NCBI RefSeq assembly: GCF_001522865.1
Contig: NZ_LOWB01000075.1
Coordinates: 62,001-126,000 of the forward strand
Length of the DNA stretch: 64,000 bases
DNA from: Burkholderia sp. TSV86
GTDB lineage: Bacteria; Pseudomonadota; Gammaproteobacteria; Burkholderiales; Burkholderiaceae
Reading direction: 5' to 3'
In this document: positions 31,902-42,200 of the stretch, one piece after another
Numbering within the stretch: the first letter of the stretch is position 1
Layout: each line of letters opens with the position of its first letter
The notes under the pieces: generated by a model
The model's database searches: none
Told to the model about the DNA's origin: nothing
Seen by the model: only the letters and a program-made list of their open reading frames with translations
Position numbers and translations under genes: made by a program

Positions 31902-33887
31902 ATGAAAGGGATCGCCACCGAAGCAGATGTCGCTGCAATCGAATCGCAAGCCTGGCCGTCGGATCTGCCGGCGAGCACCTATGAAATGATTTGCCGCGGT
32001 GCGGCAATCGATCCGTCCGCACCCGCGCTGTCGTTCTTCCTGCGCGCGCAAAACCACCGCGACGTCGAGCGCTGGACATATCAAGAACTGTTGCGCGACA
32101 TCACACGCACCGCGAACCTGTTCACCCGGCTCGGCATCGGCCGCGATCACGTCGTCGCATATGTATTGCCAAACCTGCCCGAAACGCATTTCGTCATCTG
32201 GGGCGGCGAGGCCGCCGGCATCGTCTGCGCGATCAATCCGCTGCTCGAGCGCGATGCGATCGCCGCGTTGCTGAACGCGTCGGGCGCGAGCGTGCTGGTG
32301 ACGCTCGCGCCCTTCCCCGGCGTCGATCTATGGCAGAAAATCCAGCCGGTGCTCGACCGTGTTGCGTCGCTGCGCCACCTGGTGCTGGTCAATCTCGCCG
32401 ACCACGTTCACGGGCTGCGTGGCGTCGCCGCGCACATGCTGCAACGGCGCGAGTGCACGCGCCTGCACGGCCCCGGCGGCGCGCGGCGGGCGATCCGCCG
32501 CGCCGTGCCTGCGCACGTCGACGTTCACGATTTCCGGCAGGCAATCCAACGCGAATCCGGCACGGCGCTCGTCAGCGGCCGCACATTCGATTCGGATGAC
32601 TTATCGTCATATTTCTGCACGGGCGGCACCACCGGTCTGCCCAAGATCGCGATGCACCGCCATCGCAACGAAGTCAGCAACACTTGGAGCGCAAGCCAGT
32701 TTCTCGGCGCCGACATCGGTCCAGGCAAAACCGTTTTTTGCGGCCTGCCGCTGTTTCATGTCAACGCCGTATTCGTCACCGGTCTGCTGCCGTTCTCGCG
32801 CGGCGCCCATGCAATACTCGGCACGCCGCAAGGCTACCGCGGCGACGGCGTCGTCGCGCGTTTCTGGGATATCGTCGAGCATCATCGGATCAACTTTTTC
32901 AGCGGCGTGCCGACGCTCTATGCAGCGCTACTCGACGTGCCGATCGACGGTCACGACCTGCGCTCGCTCGAATATGCGTTATGCGGCGCCGCGCCAATGC
33001 CCGTCGAAGTCTTTCGAAAATTTCAGGAACGCACGGGGGTACGCATTCTGGAGGGTTACGGGCTGACCGAAGGCGCTTGCGTAAGCAGCGTGAATCCGCC
33101 ACTGGGCGAACGCAAGATCGGCTCGATTGGACTGCGGATTCCCGGGCAAGCGATGAAGACCGTGATCGTCGACGATGCTGGCCAATACGTGCGGGACTGC
33201 TCGACCGACGAAATCGGCGTGCTCGTGATCTCGGGGCCGAACGTATTCGCCGGCTATACGGATCCCGAACAGAACCGCGGGCTCTGGCTTGATCTCGGCG
33301 ACGGCGCACGCTGGCTCAACACCGGTGATCTGGGCCGGCGCGATGCCGACGGCTATTTCTGGCTGGCGGGGCGCAAAAAGGAACTGATCATTCGCGGCGG
33401 GCATAACATCGATCCGGCGGTAATCGAGGAAGTGCTGCATCGCCATCCCGCCGTGCAGATCGCCGCCGCCATCGGGCGCCCGGACGCCCACGCGGGCGAG
33501 CTGCCCGTTGCCTACGTGCAGCTCAAGCCTGGCGCCGCCGCGACCGAGGACGAACTGATGCGCTTCGCGTGCGCAACGATCGGCGAGCGTGCCGCACAGC
33601 CGAAACGGATTCACATCGTCGAAGCGCTGCCGATCACGGCCGTCGGCAAGATTTTCAAGCCGGAGCTCAAGCGCCGGGAAACGATCGATGCGTTGCATGC
33701 GGCGCTGGCCGACGCAGGCATCGAGGGCGCTTGCGTCAGCGCGCACAGCGATCTGGTCAGAGGTGGCGTCGCATTGGAAGTGGCGCTCGCCGACGCCGAG
33801 TTTGAAGCGATTGCAAATGCGGTACTCGGGCGGTTTGCGTTTGCGTACACGATCACGGTGCGCAACGAGGCAATCAAAACTCGCTGA
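31902..33887 (+). CDS. AMP-forming acyl-CoA synthetase
   Basis: A 661-residue ANL-superfamily ligase that activates a carboxylic acid as acyl-AMP and then, usually, as the CoA thioester. The phosphate-binding loop FCTGGTTGLPK, the motif EGYGLTEG, the NTGDLGRRDADGYFWLAGR hinge region and the C-terminal catalytic Lys (TAVGKIFKPEL) are all present. It is about 30-60 residues longer than most FadD enzymes because of an N-terminal extension and an Arg-rich insert near residue 190. It could supply an acyl starter to the peptide cluster or belong to unrelated fatty-acid metabolism. The substrate is undetermined. Confidence 0.9.
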   Translation: MKGIATEADVAAIESQAWPSDLPASTYEMICRGAAIDPSAPALSFFLRAQNHRDVERWTYQELLRDITRTANLFTRLGIGRDHVVAYVLPNLPETHFVIWGGEAAGIVCAINPLLERDAIAALLNASGASVLVTLAPFPGVDLWQKIQPVLDRVASLRHLVLVNLADHVHGLRGVAAHMLQRRECTRLHGPGGARRAIRRAVPAHVDVHDFRQAIQRESGTALVSGRTFDSDDLSSYFCTGGTTGLPKIAMHRHRNEVSNTWSASQFLGADIGPGKTVFCGLPLFHVNAVFVTGLLPFSRGAHAILGTPQGYRGDGVVARFWDIVEHHRINFFSGVPTLYAALLDVPIDGHDLRSLEYALCGAAPMPVEVFRKFQERTGVRILEGYGLTEGACVSSVNPPLGERKIGSIGLRIPGQAMKTVIVDDAGQYVRDCSTDEIGVLVISGPNVFAGYTDPEQNRGLWLDLGDGARWLNTGDLGRRDADGYFWLAGRKKELIIRGGHNIDPAVIEEVLHRHPAVQIAAAIGRPDAHAGELPVAYVQLKPGAAATEDELMRFACATIGERAAQPKRIHIVEALPITAVGKIFKPELKRRETIDALHAALADAGIEGACVSAHSDLVRGGVALEVALADAEFEAIANAVLGRFAFAYTITVRNEAIKTR

Positions 33888-34338
33888 CGGCATTCCGAGC
33901 CAATGGAGCGAATCACCGATCAACCGAATGCGTATGCCGGCGCGCACGCCATGATGCCTCTGACACAAGCTCAGCCGCAGTATGCACGCGCGCTCAACGT
34001 GACAGGCACATACGATCACCCAGTGTTCTCTTGCGGCGATTTGCCGCAACGATCGTGCGATTGCAAAAATGCGGCATTCGCTACGCGAACGGTGGCGCCC
34101 CTTTGACTCTTCGCCCCTTTGATAAGCCAGCGCCAATTGTTCCGCCCCGCCCCGCGGCATTGGTGCCGAATTGAATTTCACGACGCGCGCGATGCCGGCT
34201 CGCCGCAAGACTCGAACGCAGGCAATCACGCATAAGCTTGTCACCAAACGAGCTAAAGGCATGGTGATACGGCTCATATAATCGAGCGACACTTTCACGC
34301 ACGCTTCATTTCATCCGATTGATCGACCGGAGCCCTTC
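33888..34338. other. Intergenic region upstream of metY, no gene recognised
   Basis: 451 bases between the acyl-CoA ligase and metY, both on the plus strand. Short frames on either strand show no family resemblance. The region is less GC-rich than its neighbours, as expected for a promoter. GGAG stands about 6 bases before the metY ATG. Confidence 0.5.
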
Positions 34339-35637
34339 ATGGCCGAACCCGCATCTGCTGCCGATTGGCGTCTCGAAACGATTGCCGTGCACGGCGGCTA
34401 CCGCCCCGATCCCACGACTCGCGCGGCTGCGGTGCCGATCTATCAGACTGTCGCGTTCGCGTTCGACGACACTCAGCACGGCGCCGATCTGTTCGACCTG
34501 AAAGTCGAAGGCAACATCTATTCGCGCATCATGAATCCGACGAACGGCGTGCTCGAAGCGCGCGTCGCGGCGCTCGAAGGCGGCATTGGCGCGCTCGCGC
34601 TCGCATCGGGGCAAGCGGCCGTCACCTATTCGATTCTCACGATCGCAGAAGCAGGCGACAACATCGTCTCGGCAAGCACGCTGTACGGCGGCACCTATAA
34701 CCTGTTCGCGCATACGCTGCCGCAATACGGCATCACGGCCCGGTTCGCCGATCCGCGCAATCCCGCTTCGTTCGAAGCGCTAATCGATTCGCGCACGAAG
34801 GCGATCTTCGCCGAATCCGTCGGCAACCCGCTCGGCAACATCACCGACATCGCCGCGCTCGCCGAACTCGCGCATCGTCACGGCGTGCCGCTGATCGTCG
34901 ACAACACCGTGCCGACGCCCTATCTGCAGCGGCCGTTCGAGCATGGCGCGGACATTGTCGTCCATTCGCTGACCAAGTACCTCGGCGGTCACGGCACGAG
35001 CCTGGGCGGCGCGATCGTCGATTCGGGCCGCTTCCCGTGGGCCAAGCACGCCGAGCGCTTCAAGCGGCTGAACGAACCGGATGTCAGCTATCACGGCGTG
35101 GTCTATACCGATGCTTTCGGTGAAGCCGCTTACATCGGCCGCGCACGCGTCGTGCCGCTGCGCAATACCGGCGCGGCGATCTCCCCGTTCAATGCGTTTC
35201 AGATCCTGCAAGGCATCGAAACGCTTGCGCTGCGCATCGAGCGCATCAGCGACAATGCGCTGAAAATTGCGCAGCATCTCGCGGCGCACAGTAAGGTCGA
35301 ATGGGTCGATTATTCCGGACTGCCGAATCATCGCGACCATCCGCTTGTCGAGCGCTATCTGTCGGGCCGCGGGCCAGGTATCCTGACGTTCGGCGTGAAA
35401 GGCGGCCGCGCGGCCGGCGCGGCGTTCCAGGACGCGCTGAAGCTGTTCACGCGGCTCGTCAATATCGGGGACGCGAAATCGCTCGCCACGCATCCCGCAT
35501 CGACGACCCATCGTCAACTCTCACCCGACGAGTTGGCCAAAGCGGGCGTGAAGGAAGAAACCGTTCGGCTGTCGATCGGCATCGAGCACATTGACGATCT
35601 GCTCGCCGACCTCGATCAAGCGCTTGCGCAAGTCTAA
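34339..35637 (+). CDS. metY: O-acetylhomoserine sulfhydrylase (MetY-like)
   Basis: 432 residues; a PLP enzyme of the Cys/Met metabolism family. It converts O-acetylhomoserine plus sulfide to homocysteine in methionine synthesis. The PLP-binding lysine lies in VVHSLTKYLGGHG; SRIMNPTNGVLE and the substrate-phosphate loop (ALASGQAAVTYSIL) are typical of MetY rather than MetB or MetC. The length of about 430 also fits MetY. It is convergent with the Nramp gene, 72 bases apart. A role in the peptide cluster is possible but not indicated. Confidence 0.92.
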   Translation: MAEPASAADWRLETIAVHGGYRPDPTTRAAAVPIYQTVAFAFDDTQHGADLFDLKVEGNIYSRIMNPTNGVLEARVAALEGGIGALALASGQAAVTYSILTIAEAGDNIVSASTLYGGTYNLFAHTLPQYGITARFADPRNPASFEALIDSRTKAIFAESVGNPLGNITDIAALAELAHRHGVPLIVDNTVPTPYLQRPFEHGADIVVHSLTKYLGGHGTSLGGAIVDSGRFPWAKHAERFKRLNEPDVSYHGVVYTDAFGEAAYIGRARVVPLRNTGAAISPFNAFQILQGIETLALRIERISDNALKIAQHLAAHSKVEWVDYSGLPNHRDHPLVERYLSGRGPGILTFGVKGGRAAGAAFQDALKLFTRLVNIGDAKSLATHPASTTHRQLSPDELAKAGVKEETVRLSIGIEHIDDLLADLDQALAQV

Positions 35638-35709
35638 GCGCTCGGCTCACCTGGCTTGGCTGGACGCGCTACCACGACGGCGACGCGTGCGGCGAACCGG
35701 CTGCCGCAC

Positions 35710-37017
35710 TTACGAATAAAAAATGAGCAGCAGGTTCGTCCCGCCAATCACCGCGAACAACGCCCACGCGGCGCTCCGGGCGAACCCGCCGATCGCATGG
35801 CCGTTCATCACGCGCTGGTCGCTGACCGAGCGAATCAGCGGCCACATCGCGAACGGCAATTGCAGGCTCAGCAACACCTGGCTCCACACCAGCAGTTGTC
35901 CGACCGCGCCGTCTCCGAGCCACAACACGCCGACGAGCGCAGGCACGAGCGCGAGCCCGCGCGTAATCAAGCGACGTTGATAGCACGGAATTTTTACGTG
36001 CAGAAAGCCGTCCATGATGACCTGACCGGCGATCGTGCCGGTCAATGTCGAACTCTGGCCGGAAGCCAGCAGCGCGATGCCGAACAGCACTGCGGCACCG
36101 CCGCCGACAAGCGGCGTGATCAGCTTGTACGCCTGCTCGATATCGGTAACATTGGTCTGGCCCGCCGTGTGGAATGCGGCGCCCGCGAGAATCAGAATCG
36201 CCGCGTTGACGAGCATCGCGACGAACAGCGACACGCAGGTATCGATGCGCACCATCGCGAGCGTGTCCCGCACGCCGTCGCCCGCGCCACCGACGACGCG
36301 CCGCGTCTGCACGACCGACGAGTGCAGATATAGATTGTGCGGCATGATCGTCGCGCCGACGATGCCGAGCGCAAGCAGGATCGCGTCCTTGCGGGCGTGG
36401 CCCGGATCGCCCGGCGCGAGCCCGTGCAGCACCGCCCGCCAGTCCGGCGGCACCATCGCCACTTGCGCGACGAAGCAAAACGCCATCGTGCCGATCAAGC
36501 CGAGGACGATTGCCTCGATCTGCCGAAAGCCCTTGCCTTGCAGGCCGAGCACGATCATCGTGTCGAGCGCGGTCAGCACGATACCCCATGCGAGCGGCAC
36601 GCCCAACAGCAGCTTGAACGCGAGCGCGCAGCCGAGCACTTCAGCGATATCGCACGCGATGATCGATACTTCGGCCGCGATCCATTGAACGACACGCCCG
36701 AGCGGGCCGTAGCGCTCATAGCTCGCTTGCGCGAGATCGCGGCCGGCGGCAAGCCCCAGCCGCGCGGCGAGCATTTGCAGGAAGATTGCAGCGAGGCTCG
36801 AAAACACGACGACCCACAGCAACGCATAGCCGAATTGCGAGCCTGCCTGGATATCGGTCGCCCAGTTGCCGGGGTCCATATAGCCGATCGCGACCAGCAG
36901 GCCGGGACCGGCAAAGCGGCGCAGCTTCGCGACGCGCGAAACCCGTGCATCGACGACGATGCTGCCTTTGACTTCGGCCGGGCAAAATGGAGCGGTGGGA
37001 ATGGTCGGGAGCGGCAT
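35710..37017 (-). CDS. Nramp-family divalent metal transporter (MntH-like)
   Basis: About 435 residues from the ATG at 37017; a start at 37050 is equally possible. It is a proton-coupled Mn(II)/Fe(II) importer with about 11 membrane helices. The metal-binding helix-1 motif DPGNW and the helix-6 motif MPHNLYLHSS are both intact, which supports a true Nramp transporter rather than a divergent homologue. It lies downstream, on the same strand, of the carrier-protein gene that ends the peptide cluster (about 200 bases gap), so read-through is conceivable. Fe(II)-dependent hydroxylases in the cluster make the neighbour interesting, but the link is speculative. Confidence 0.92.
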   Translation of the reverse strand: MPLPTIPTAPFCPAEVKGSIVVDARVSRVAKLRRFAGPGLLVAIGYMDPGNWATDIQAGSQFGYALLWVVVFSSLAAIFLQMLAARLGLAAGRDLAQASYERYGPLGRVVQWIAAEVSIIACDIAEVLGCALAFKLLLGVPLAWGIVLTALDTMIVLGLQGKGFRQIEAIVLGLIGTMAFCFVAQVAMVPPDWRAVLHGLAPGDPGHARKDAILLALGIVGATIMPHNLYLHSSVVQTRRVVGGAGDGVRDTLAMVRIDTCVSLFVAMLVNAAILILAGAAFHTAGQTNVTDIEQAYKLITPLVGGGAAVLFGIALLASGQSSTLTGTIAGQVIMDGFLHVKIPCYQRRLITRGLALVPALVGVLWLGDGAVGQLLVWSQVLLSLQLPFAMWPLIRSVSDQRVMNGHAIGGFARSAAWALFAVIGGTNLLLIFYS

Positions 37018-37224
37018 GAAAACGCGTGCGGACAATGAAGTGCCGGTCATTTTACGCATGCGCAGGCGCCGCGCCCAATATGCTTGGACAGCCGCTCGCA
37101 AAGCCGTGCGACGCACGGCTCGCCCCTTACCTGCCGCACCGTCAAGCGGCGCGGCTGCGTCGTCTCGCGGAAGAACCGGGGAGTATGCCGCCGAGTCGTG
37201 GCGGGCACCGCCGCCCGTCTCTGC

Positions 37225-37527
37225 TCACGCGCGCGGCGTACTCGCGGATACGCTCGCCAAGTGCCGCGCAACCGCATCGATGGTTCGATGCAAATACAAA
37301 TCACCGATCGACAATCCGATATTCCGCGCACGCGTGGCCACCACGACACGCAGCGCTGTCAGCGACTGCATGCCGTATGTCGCGAACAAATCCTCGCCGC
37401 TCGACACTTCCGCACGCTTCAACACGTCCGACACGATCTGCAACAGCGCCTGCGCGATCAGCTCCGCCGATTGAACAGGGCTGCTTGTTTCCGGAGTCGT
37501 CATCGTCTTGCTCCACGTCGCGTTCAT
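37225..37527 (-). CDS. Free-standing acyl/peptidyl carrier protein
   Basis: A 100-residue carrier protein. The phosphopantetheine attachment serine lies in YGMQSLTALRV, followed by the typical ISIGDLYLHRTI-like helix and a VARHLAS end. The usual Asp or His before the serine (GxDS or GxHS) is Gln here. The start ATG overlaps the stop of the upstream radical SAM gene (ATGA), so the two are translationally coupled and probably work together. It may carry the amino acid activated by the stand-alone adenylation enzyme at 42585-44204. It is the last clear gene of the NRPS operon. Confidence 0.85.
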   Translation of the reverse strand: MNATWSKTMTTPETSSPVQSAELIAQALLQIVSDVLKRAEVSSGEDLFATYGMQSLTALRVVVATRARNIGLSIGDLYLHRTIDAVARHLASVSASTPRA

Positions 37528-39248
37528 CGCGGCAGAATGGGCAGCACCTTCGCGCGTGAAGGTGCAGTACGCGGCCTTGGCATGGGCATCGGCATGTTCG
37601 GCTCGGCCAGATATCGCCGGCGCGCCGCAATCGCGATGTTGCGCAATCTCGCCATCACGTCGTCACGCACCGATGGATTATCCGGCGTCACGAATTTCAT
37701 CCCGACCAGCTCGTTGAAGCCTCGCACGAACGATATGACGTCGTCGCGCGAGAAGCCGTGGCGCATCAAATAATAGATGCTCCAATCCTCGAAACCGTTC
37801 TGAGGACACCACACCGAATTCCGGATCGTCAGGAACATATGCTCGATCAGCGCGCTGGCTTCATGGTTGTCCATCGTCGGATGCTGCCACTCGAAACCAC
37901 CGCCGACGACGCCGAGCTTCTCGCGATCGCGCCACACCGGCGTAGCCGGGTCGAGATAAAAGAGCTGGGCGCGATAGAAAGTCGGCGCGTGCGTCTCGAT
38001 GAATTCCATCGTTTCGAACACCGAATCGCGCGTCTCGCCGGGAAAGCCGATAATGAACGAGCCGTAGGTCGTGATGCCGACTTCCCGGAATTTGTCGATG
38101 GCGGCTCCGTAGTGCTTCTTTCTCGCCGCCTTGTTCATCAACTCGAGGATACGATCGCAGCCGGATTCGATGCCTAGAAACACGCCCTCGCAACCGGAAG
38201 CGGCCATCAGTTCGATCGTCTCGGCGTCACCGTGATCGGAGCGGTAAAACGAATTCCAGCGAAACCCATAGCCGCGATCGATCATCAGACGCAGGATCGA
38301 TTTGAAACGGCCCTTCGGCACATTGAACGTATCGTCGAGAAATGTGAGCGTCGACACGGTACCAAGCTCCGCGATCGCATCGAGTTCCCGCTCGACGTAA
38401 TCGAGGTCCGTATAGACGTAATTGCCCGCACGCTGCGGAAAACCGCAGAAATTGCAGTTGAACGGGCACGACTTGGCGGTGCGCAACGACACAAAACGGC
38501 CGATTGCCTCCGGCCCGAACAGCGAATAGTCGATCGGCTCGTCGTGCAATTCATTGCGTTCGGTTTCTAACGGATGAAAATCGAATGCTGCTCCGTCTGC
38601 GCCCGGCACAGCGATGTTCGGGATTCCGTCGAGACTCTCGCCGGCCTTCAGCCGCGCGATGATTTTCGCAAGCGCCGTTTCGCCTTCCGAACTGATGACA
38701 TAGACATCGCCGCCGATGAAATTGAAGAGCAGCGACAGTTCATCCTCCGACATGACCTTGTGCTGGTTCGAGATATACGGCCCCCCGATGATGATCGGCG
38801 CGTCGATGCCGATCGAGCGCAGATATTCGACGATTTCGATGATCGGCTGCGGCGACACATATACCGTCGTCGTGATGACCACGCTGCGAAAACGCTTGCC
38901 TTCGAAGCGTTCGGGCAGTTCATCCTTCTCGCGATGGAACAGGCTCACATAATCGAATGAGAACCCTCGGCGGTGGAGAAAAGAACCGAGGTACAGGACG
39001 ACCGGCCAGACGAAATCGCAATTCTCATAGGGCGTATCGGGCGGCATCCCGGCTTCGGTCATCAAGTGATTGATCAAATCGAGACAGCGTAACGGCACGC
39101 CTCCCACTTCGGTGAACGTCAGGTTCAAGTCGCGGAACGCACCCGTATCTTCTCCCGTACCGCGCATCATCTCTACGAAATCGGAGAAGCTCGGGTCATG
39201 AAAGCCGATGATCAAGCAGTCCTTGATCGATTCGTCGATGTCGTTCAT
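37524..39248 (-). CDS. B12-binding-type radical SAM enzyme, PhpK-like
   Basis: 574 residues from the ATG at 39248, 19 bases after the NRPS stop. The N-terminal about 200 residues look like a B12-binding (Rossmann) domain without the canonical DxHxxG. The radical SAM [4Fe-4S] site CPFNCNFC (CxxxCxxC) is near residue 260, followed by the TIM-barrel features FLDDTFNVPK, GIESGCDRILELMNK and TYGSFIIGFPGET. The opening (DCLIIGFHDPSFSDFVEMM) recalls PhpK-type P-methyltransferases as I remember them. No phosphonate genes are nearby, so methylation of a carbon centre on a carrier-bound intermediate is a better guess. It overlaps the carrier-protein gene by ATGA. Confidence 0.88.
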   Translation of the reverse strand: MNDIDESIKDCLIIGFHDPSFSDFVEMMRGTGEDTGAFRDLNLTFTEVGGVPLRCLDLINHLMTEAGMPPDTPYENCDFVWPVVLYLGSFLHRRGFSFDYVSLFHREKDELPERFEGKRFRSVVITTTVYVSPQPIIEIVEYLRSIGIDAPIIIGGPYISNQHKVMSEDELSLLFNFIGGDVYVISSEGETALAKIIARLKAGESLDGIPNIAVPGADGAAFDFHPLETERNELHDEPIDYSLFGPEAIGRFVSLRTAKSCPFNCNFCGFPQRAGNYVYTDLDYVERELDAIAELGTVSTLTFLDDTFNVPKGRFKSILRLMIDRGYGFRWNSFYRSDHGDAETIELMAASGCEGVFLGIESGCDRILELMNKAARKKHYGAAIDKFREVGITTYGSFIIGFPGETRDSVFETMEFIETHAPTFYRAQLFYLDPATPVWRDREKLGVVGGGFEWQHPTMDNHEASALIEHMFLTIRNSVWCPQNGFEDWSIYYLMRHGFSRDDVISFVRGFNELVGMKFVTPDNPSVRDDVMARLRNIAIAARRRYLAEPNMPMPMPRPRTAPSRAKVLPILPR

Positions 39249-39267
39249 GGTAGTGGACACTGGACTC

Positions 39268-42200
39268 TCACGTGCGCGACGAGCGCGCGATCGATGTTGA
39301 ATTGGAACGGCCATTGGCCGCGTTCGATTGCTTCAGGCGCTCAACGACTTCCGCAAGGCCTTCAGCCGTTGGTTGAAGATAGAAATCCTTGATCGACACC
39401 TGAACACCATGCGATTGCCGAATGCGAGACAGCACTTGCAACGCGAGCAGCGAATGGCCGCCCGCCTTGAAGAAATTATCGCGTGGCGCGATCGTGCCAC
39501 GCTTGAGCAGCGCGGTGAAAATCCCGGCGATTTCAGCAGCCATGCCGTCGCCCGGCGTTTCCGGCTCGTCCTGCTGCGTGCGCGCCGCCGATGCACCGTC
39601 GTTGCTCCATTCGAGCGCTTCGACGAGCTTCGCCACATCGGTTTTGCCGCTCGCCTTGACGGGAAACGTGCGCGTGATTTCAATGCGCTGCGGAACCAGA
39701 TAGGACGGCAGCTTCACGGCAAGAAACTGGCGAACCGCATCGACATTCAGTTCGTGACTGCCCGCCGGCATCACGAAAACGACCAGCGTCGGATCGCCGT
39801 TCGGCGCGGTGGCAATGGCCGCCGCCGCGGCCTGCGCATGAGGAAATTGCGCCAGGCAACGCTCGATCTCGCCCAGTTCGATCCGAAAGCCGCGGAATTT
39901 GATCTGGTTGTCCGCGCGCCCTTTGTGGAGCAACGTGCCGTCCGGCAGCCGAAGCGCGAGGTCGCCGGTTCGGTAGATGCGCTGCCCCGGCTCTTTCGCA
40001 TATGGGTTCGGAATGAAGCGCTCAGCGGTCAACGCCGGTGCGTCGAAGTAACCGCGCGCGAGATTTTCGCCGCCGATATAGAGTTCGCCAATCGCGCCCG
40101 GCGGCACCGGCTGTAGATCGTCGTCGAGCACGTAAATCGACAGATTACCGAGCGGGCGGCCGAGATAACCATCCCGATACACGGTGCGTTCGGTCGCCTT
40201 CGCGCCTTGATACCGGATGCCGGCGGTGATGACGGTTGCTTCGGTTGGTCCGTAGGTGATCAACAAGCCGACTTCGCCGCCGCGATCGACGCGATCCCAA
40301 CTGATCAGTTGATTTGCGCGGATCATCTCGCCGCCGATGACGACCTGCCTCACCGGTTCGGGAATCGACTTGCCCCGAGCAACGAGCAATTCCAGCCAGA
40401 CGTTCCAATAGCCGGCCGTGAAATCGAGAAAAGTCAGCTGATGTTGTACGATCAACCGCTCGAGCGTTTCGATCGGAATCGGCCGCTCAGGATGGATCGC
40501 GAGCGTTGCGCCAGTCAGCAGCGGCGCAAAAATCTCTTCGACCGAACCGTCGAATGCAAAGCTCGAAAACAACATGCAGCGATCGTTGGAACGCAAGCCG
40601 CTCGCCTCGCGGAACGAGCATACGTGGTTCAGCACACTGCGCCACGAAATCGCAACAGCCTTCGGGTTGCCCGTCGATCCTGACGTGTACATCAGATATG
40701 CCAATTGCTCGGCGCTACTGCCGCGCACGGATTCCGGCTTGCCTGCGGCCTCGAACAAAGCCGCGTCGCGATCGAGCGTGGCGCTGCGCAGGCCGCTGCT
40801 TGTAAACTTGCCGATGAAGCGCTCCTGCGCAAGCACGAACGAGAGGCGGGCGCTGTCGAGCAGATACGCGAGACGCGACGGCGGATTTTCCGGATCGAGC
40901 GCGACATATGCCGCGCCAGCCTTCAGGATGCCAAACATGCCGACGATCATATCGATCGATGCGTCAGCGCACAGACCCACCCGCATCTCCGGGCCGATGC
41001 CCTGCTTTTGCAGATACGCGGCAACGCCATCAGTCGCACGGTCGAACTGCGCATATGACATATGGCCGTCACCGGCAACCAGCGCCGCCTTGTCGGGCAT
41101 ATCGCGCACGATCGCGGCAAGTAAATCGGCAATGCCCGCGTTCGTGTCGTAGTCGCGCTCGGTCGCATTCCAGCGGTACAGCAGCAGGTCGCGCTCGCGC
41201 TCGTCGATGAACGCAATGCTCGAGACCGGTTCGGACGGTGCGGCCAAGCATGCATTCAGCAGCGTACTGAAGTGGCGGGCGAAACGCTGTATCGTGGCGC
41301 GCTCGAACAGATTCGTTCGATATTCAAAGCGGCATTCGATCCGACCGTCGGCACTCGGACAGGCATCGAGCAGCAGTTCGAATTGCGCGATTTCGGGGCC
41401 GGCGACGAACGGCTCGCACTGCAGACCGTCGAGTGCAAGCACTTCGCGCGCGGCAACATGGTAATTCACACAGCATCTGAAAAGCGGATGCCCATCGACG
41501 TCGCGTGCGGGATTGAGTTCGCGCACGATCTTCTGGAACGGCACGTCCTGATTCGAATAAGCATCGAACAGCAGATCGCGCACTTGCTGAACGACATCCT
41601 CGAAACTCGGCTGCTCGGTGAATTGAATGCGCAGAACGAGGCTGTTGACGAGCATGCCGATCATCGATTCGCTTTCGGGCAGCAACCGTCCGGACACGAT
41701 GTAACCGAGGCTGATGTCCCGCTCGCGCGTGTAACGGTTCAGCACCAGTGCGAGCGTCGCGACGAGGATCGCGGCGGGCGGCGCGTGAACGCGGCTGGCG
41801 AACGCATCCAGCGCCCGCCGAGCCTGCGAATCCAGCGTGAAGCACTGGCGCTCGCCGCGATAGTCGTCATGCCCCGGATTCGGCCGGTGATCGGCAGCCA
41901 CCATCACCGGCGCGGCGGCGTCCATCAGGCAGCGCCGCCAGTGGCTTAGTTGACGCTCTATTTCCGGCGCGGCCTCGGGCCGGCGCTGCCAGGCAGCGTA
42001 ATCCGGAAATTGCATGCGCGGCGGCGCAATTTCCGCACCGTTGCCGCCACTCGCCGCTATCCGGTACAGCACGCCCAGTTCACGAATCAGAATGTCCGTC
42101 GACCATTCATCGAAGACGGCGTGATGCACTGTGAACATCAGCACATAATCGTCCGGCGCCATTTTAGCGATCGTCAAACGCACGAGCGAGCCGCGCTCGA

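Noticed and set aside
37524-39248. A phosphinothricin-type (P-methylating) pathway
   Set aside because: The radical SAM protein resembles PhpK at its start, but no phosphoenolpyruvate mutase or other phosphonate gene is in the window.
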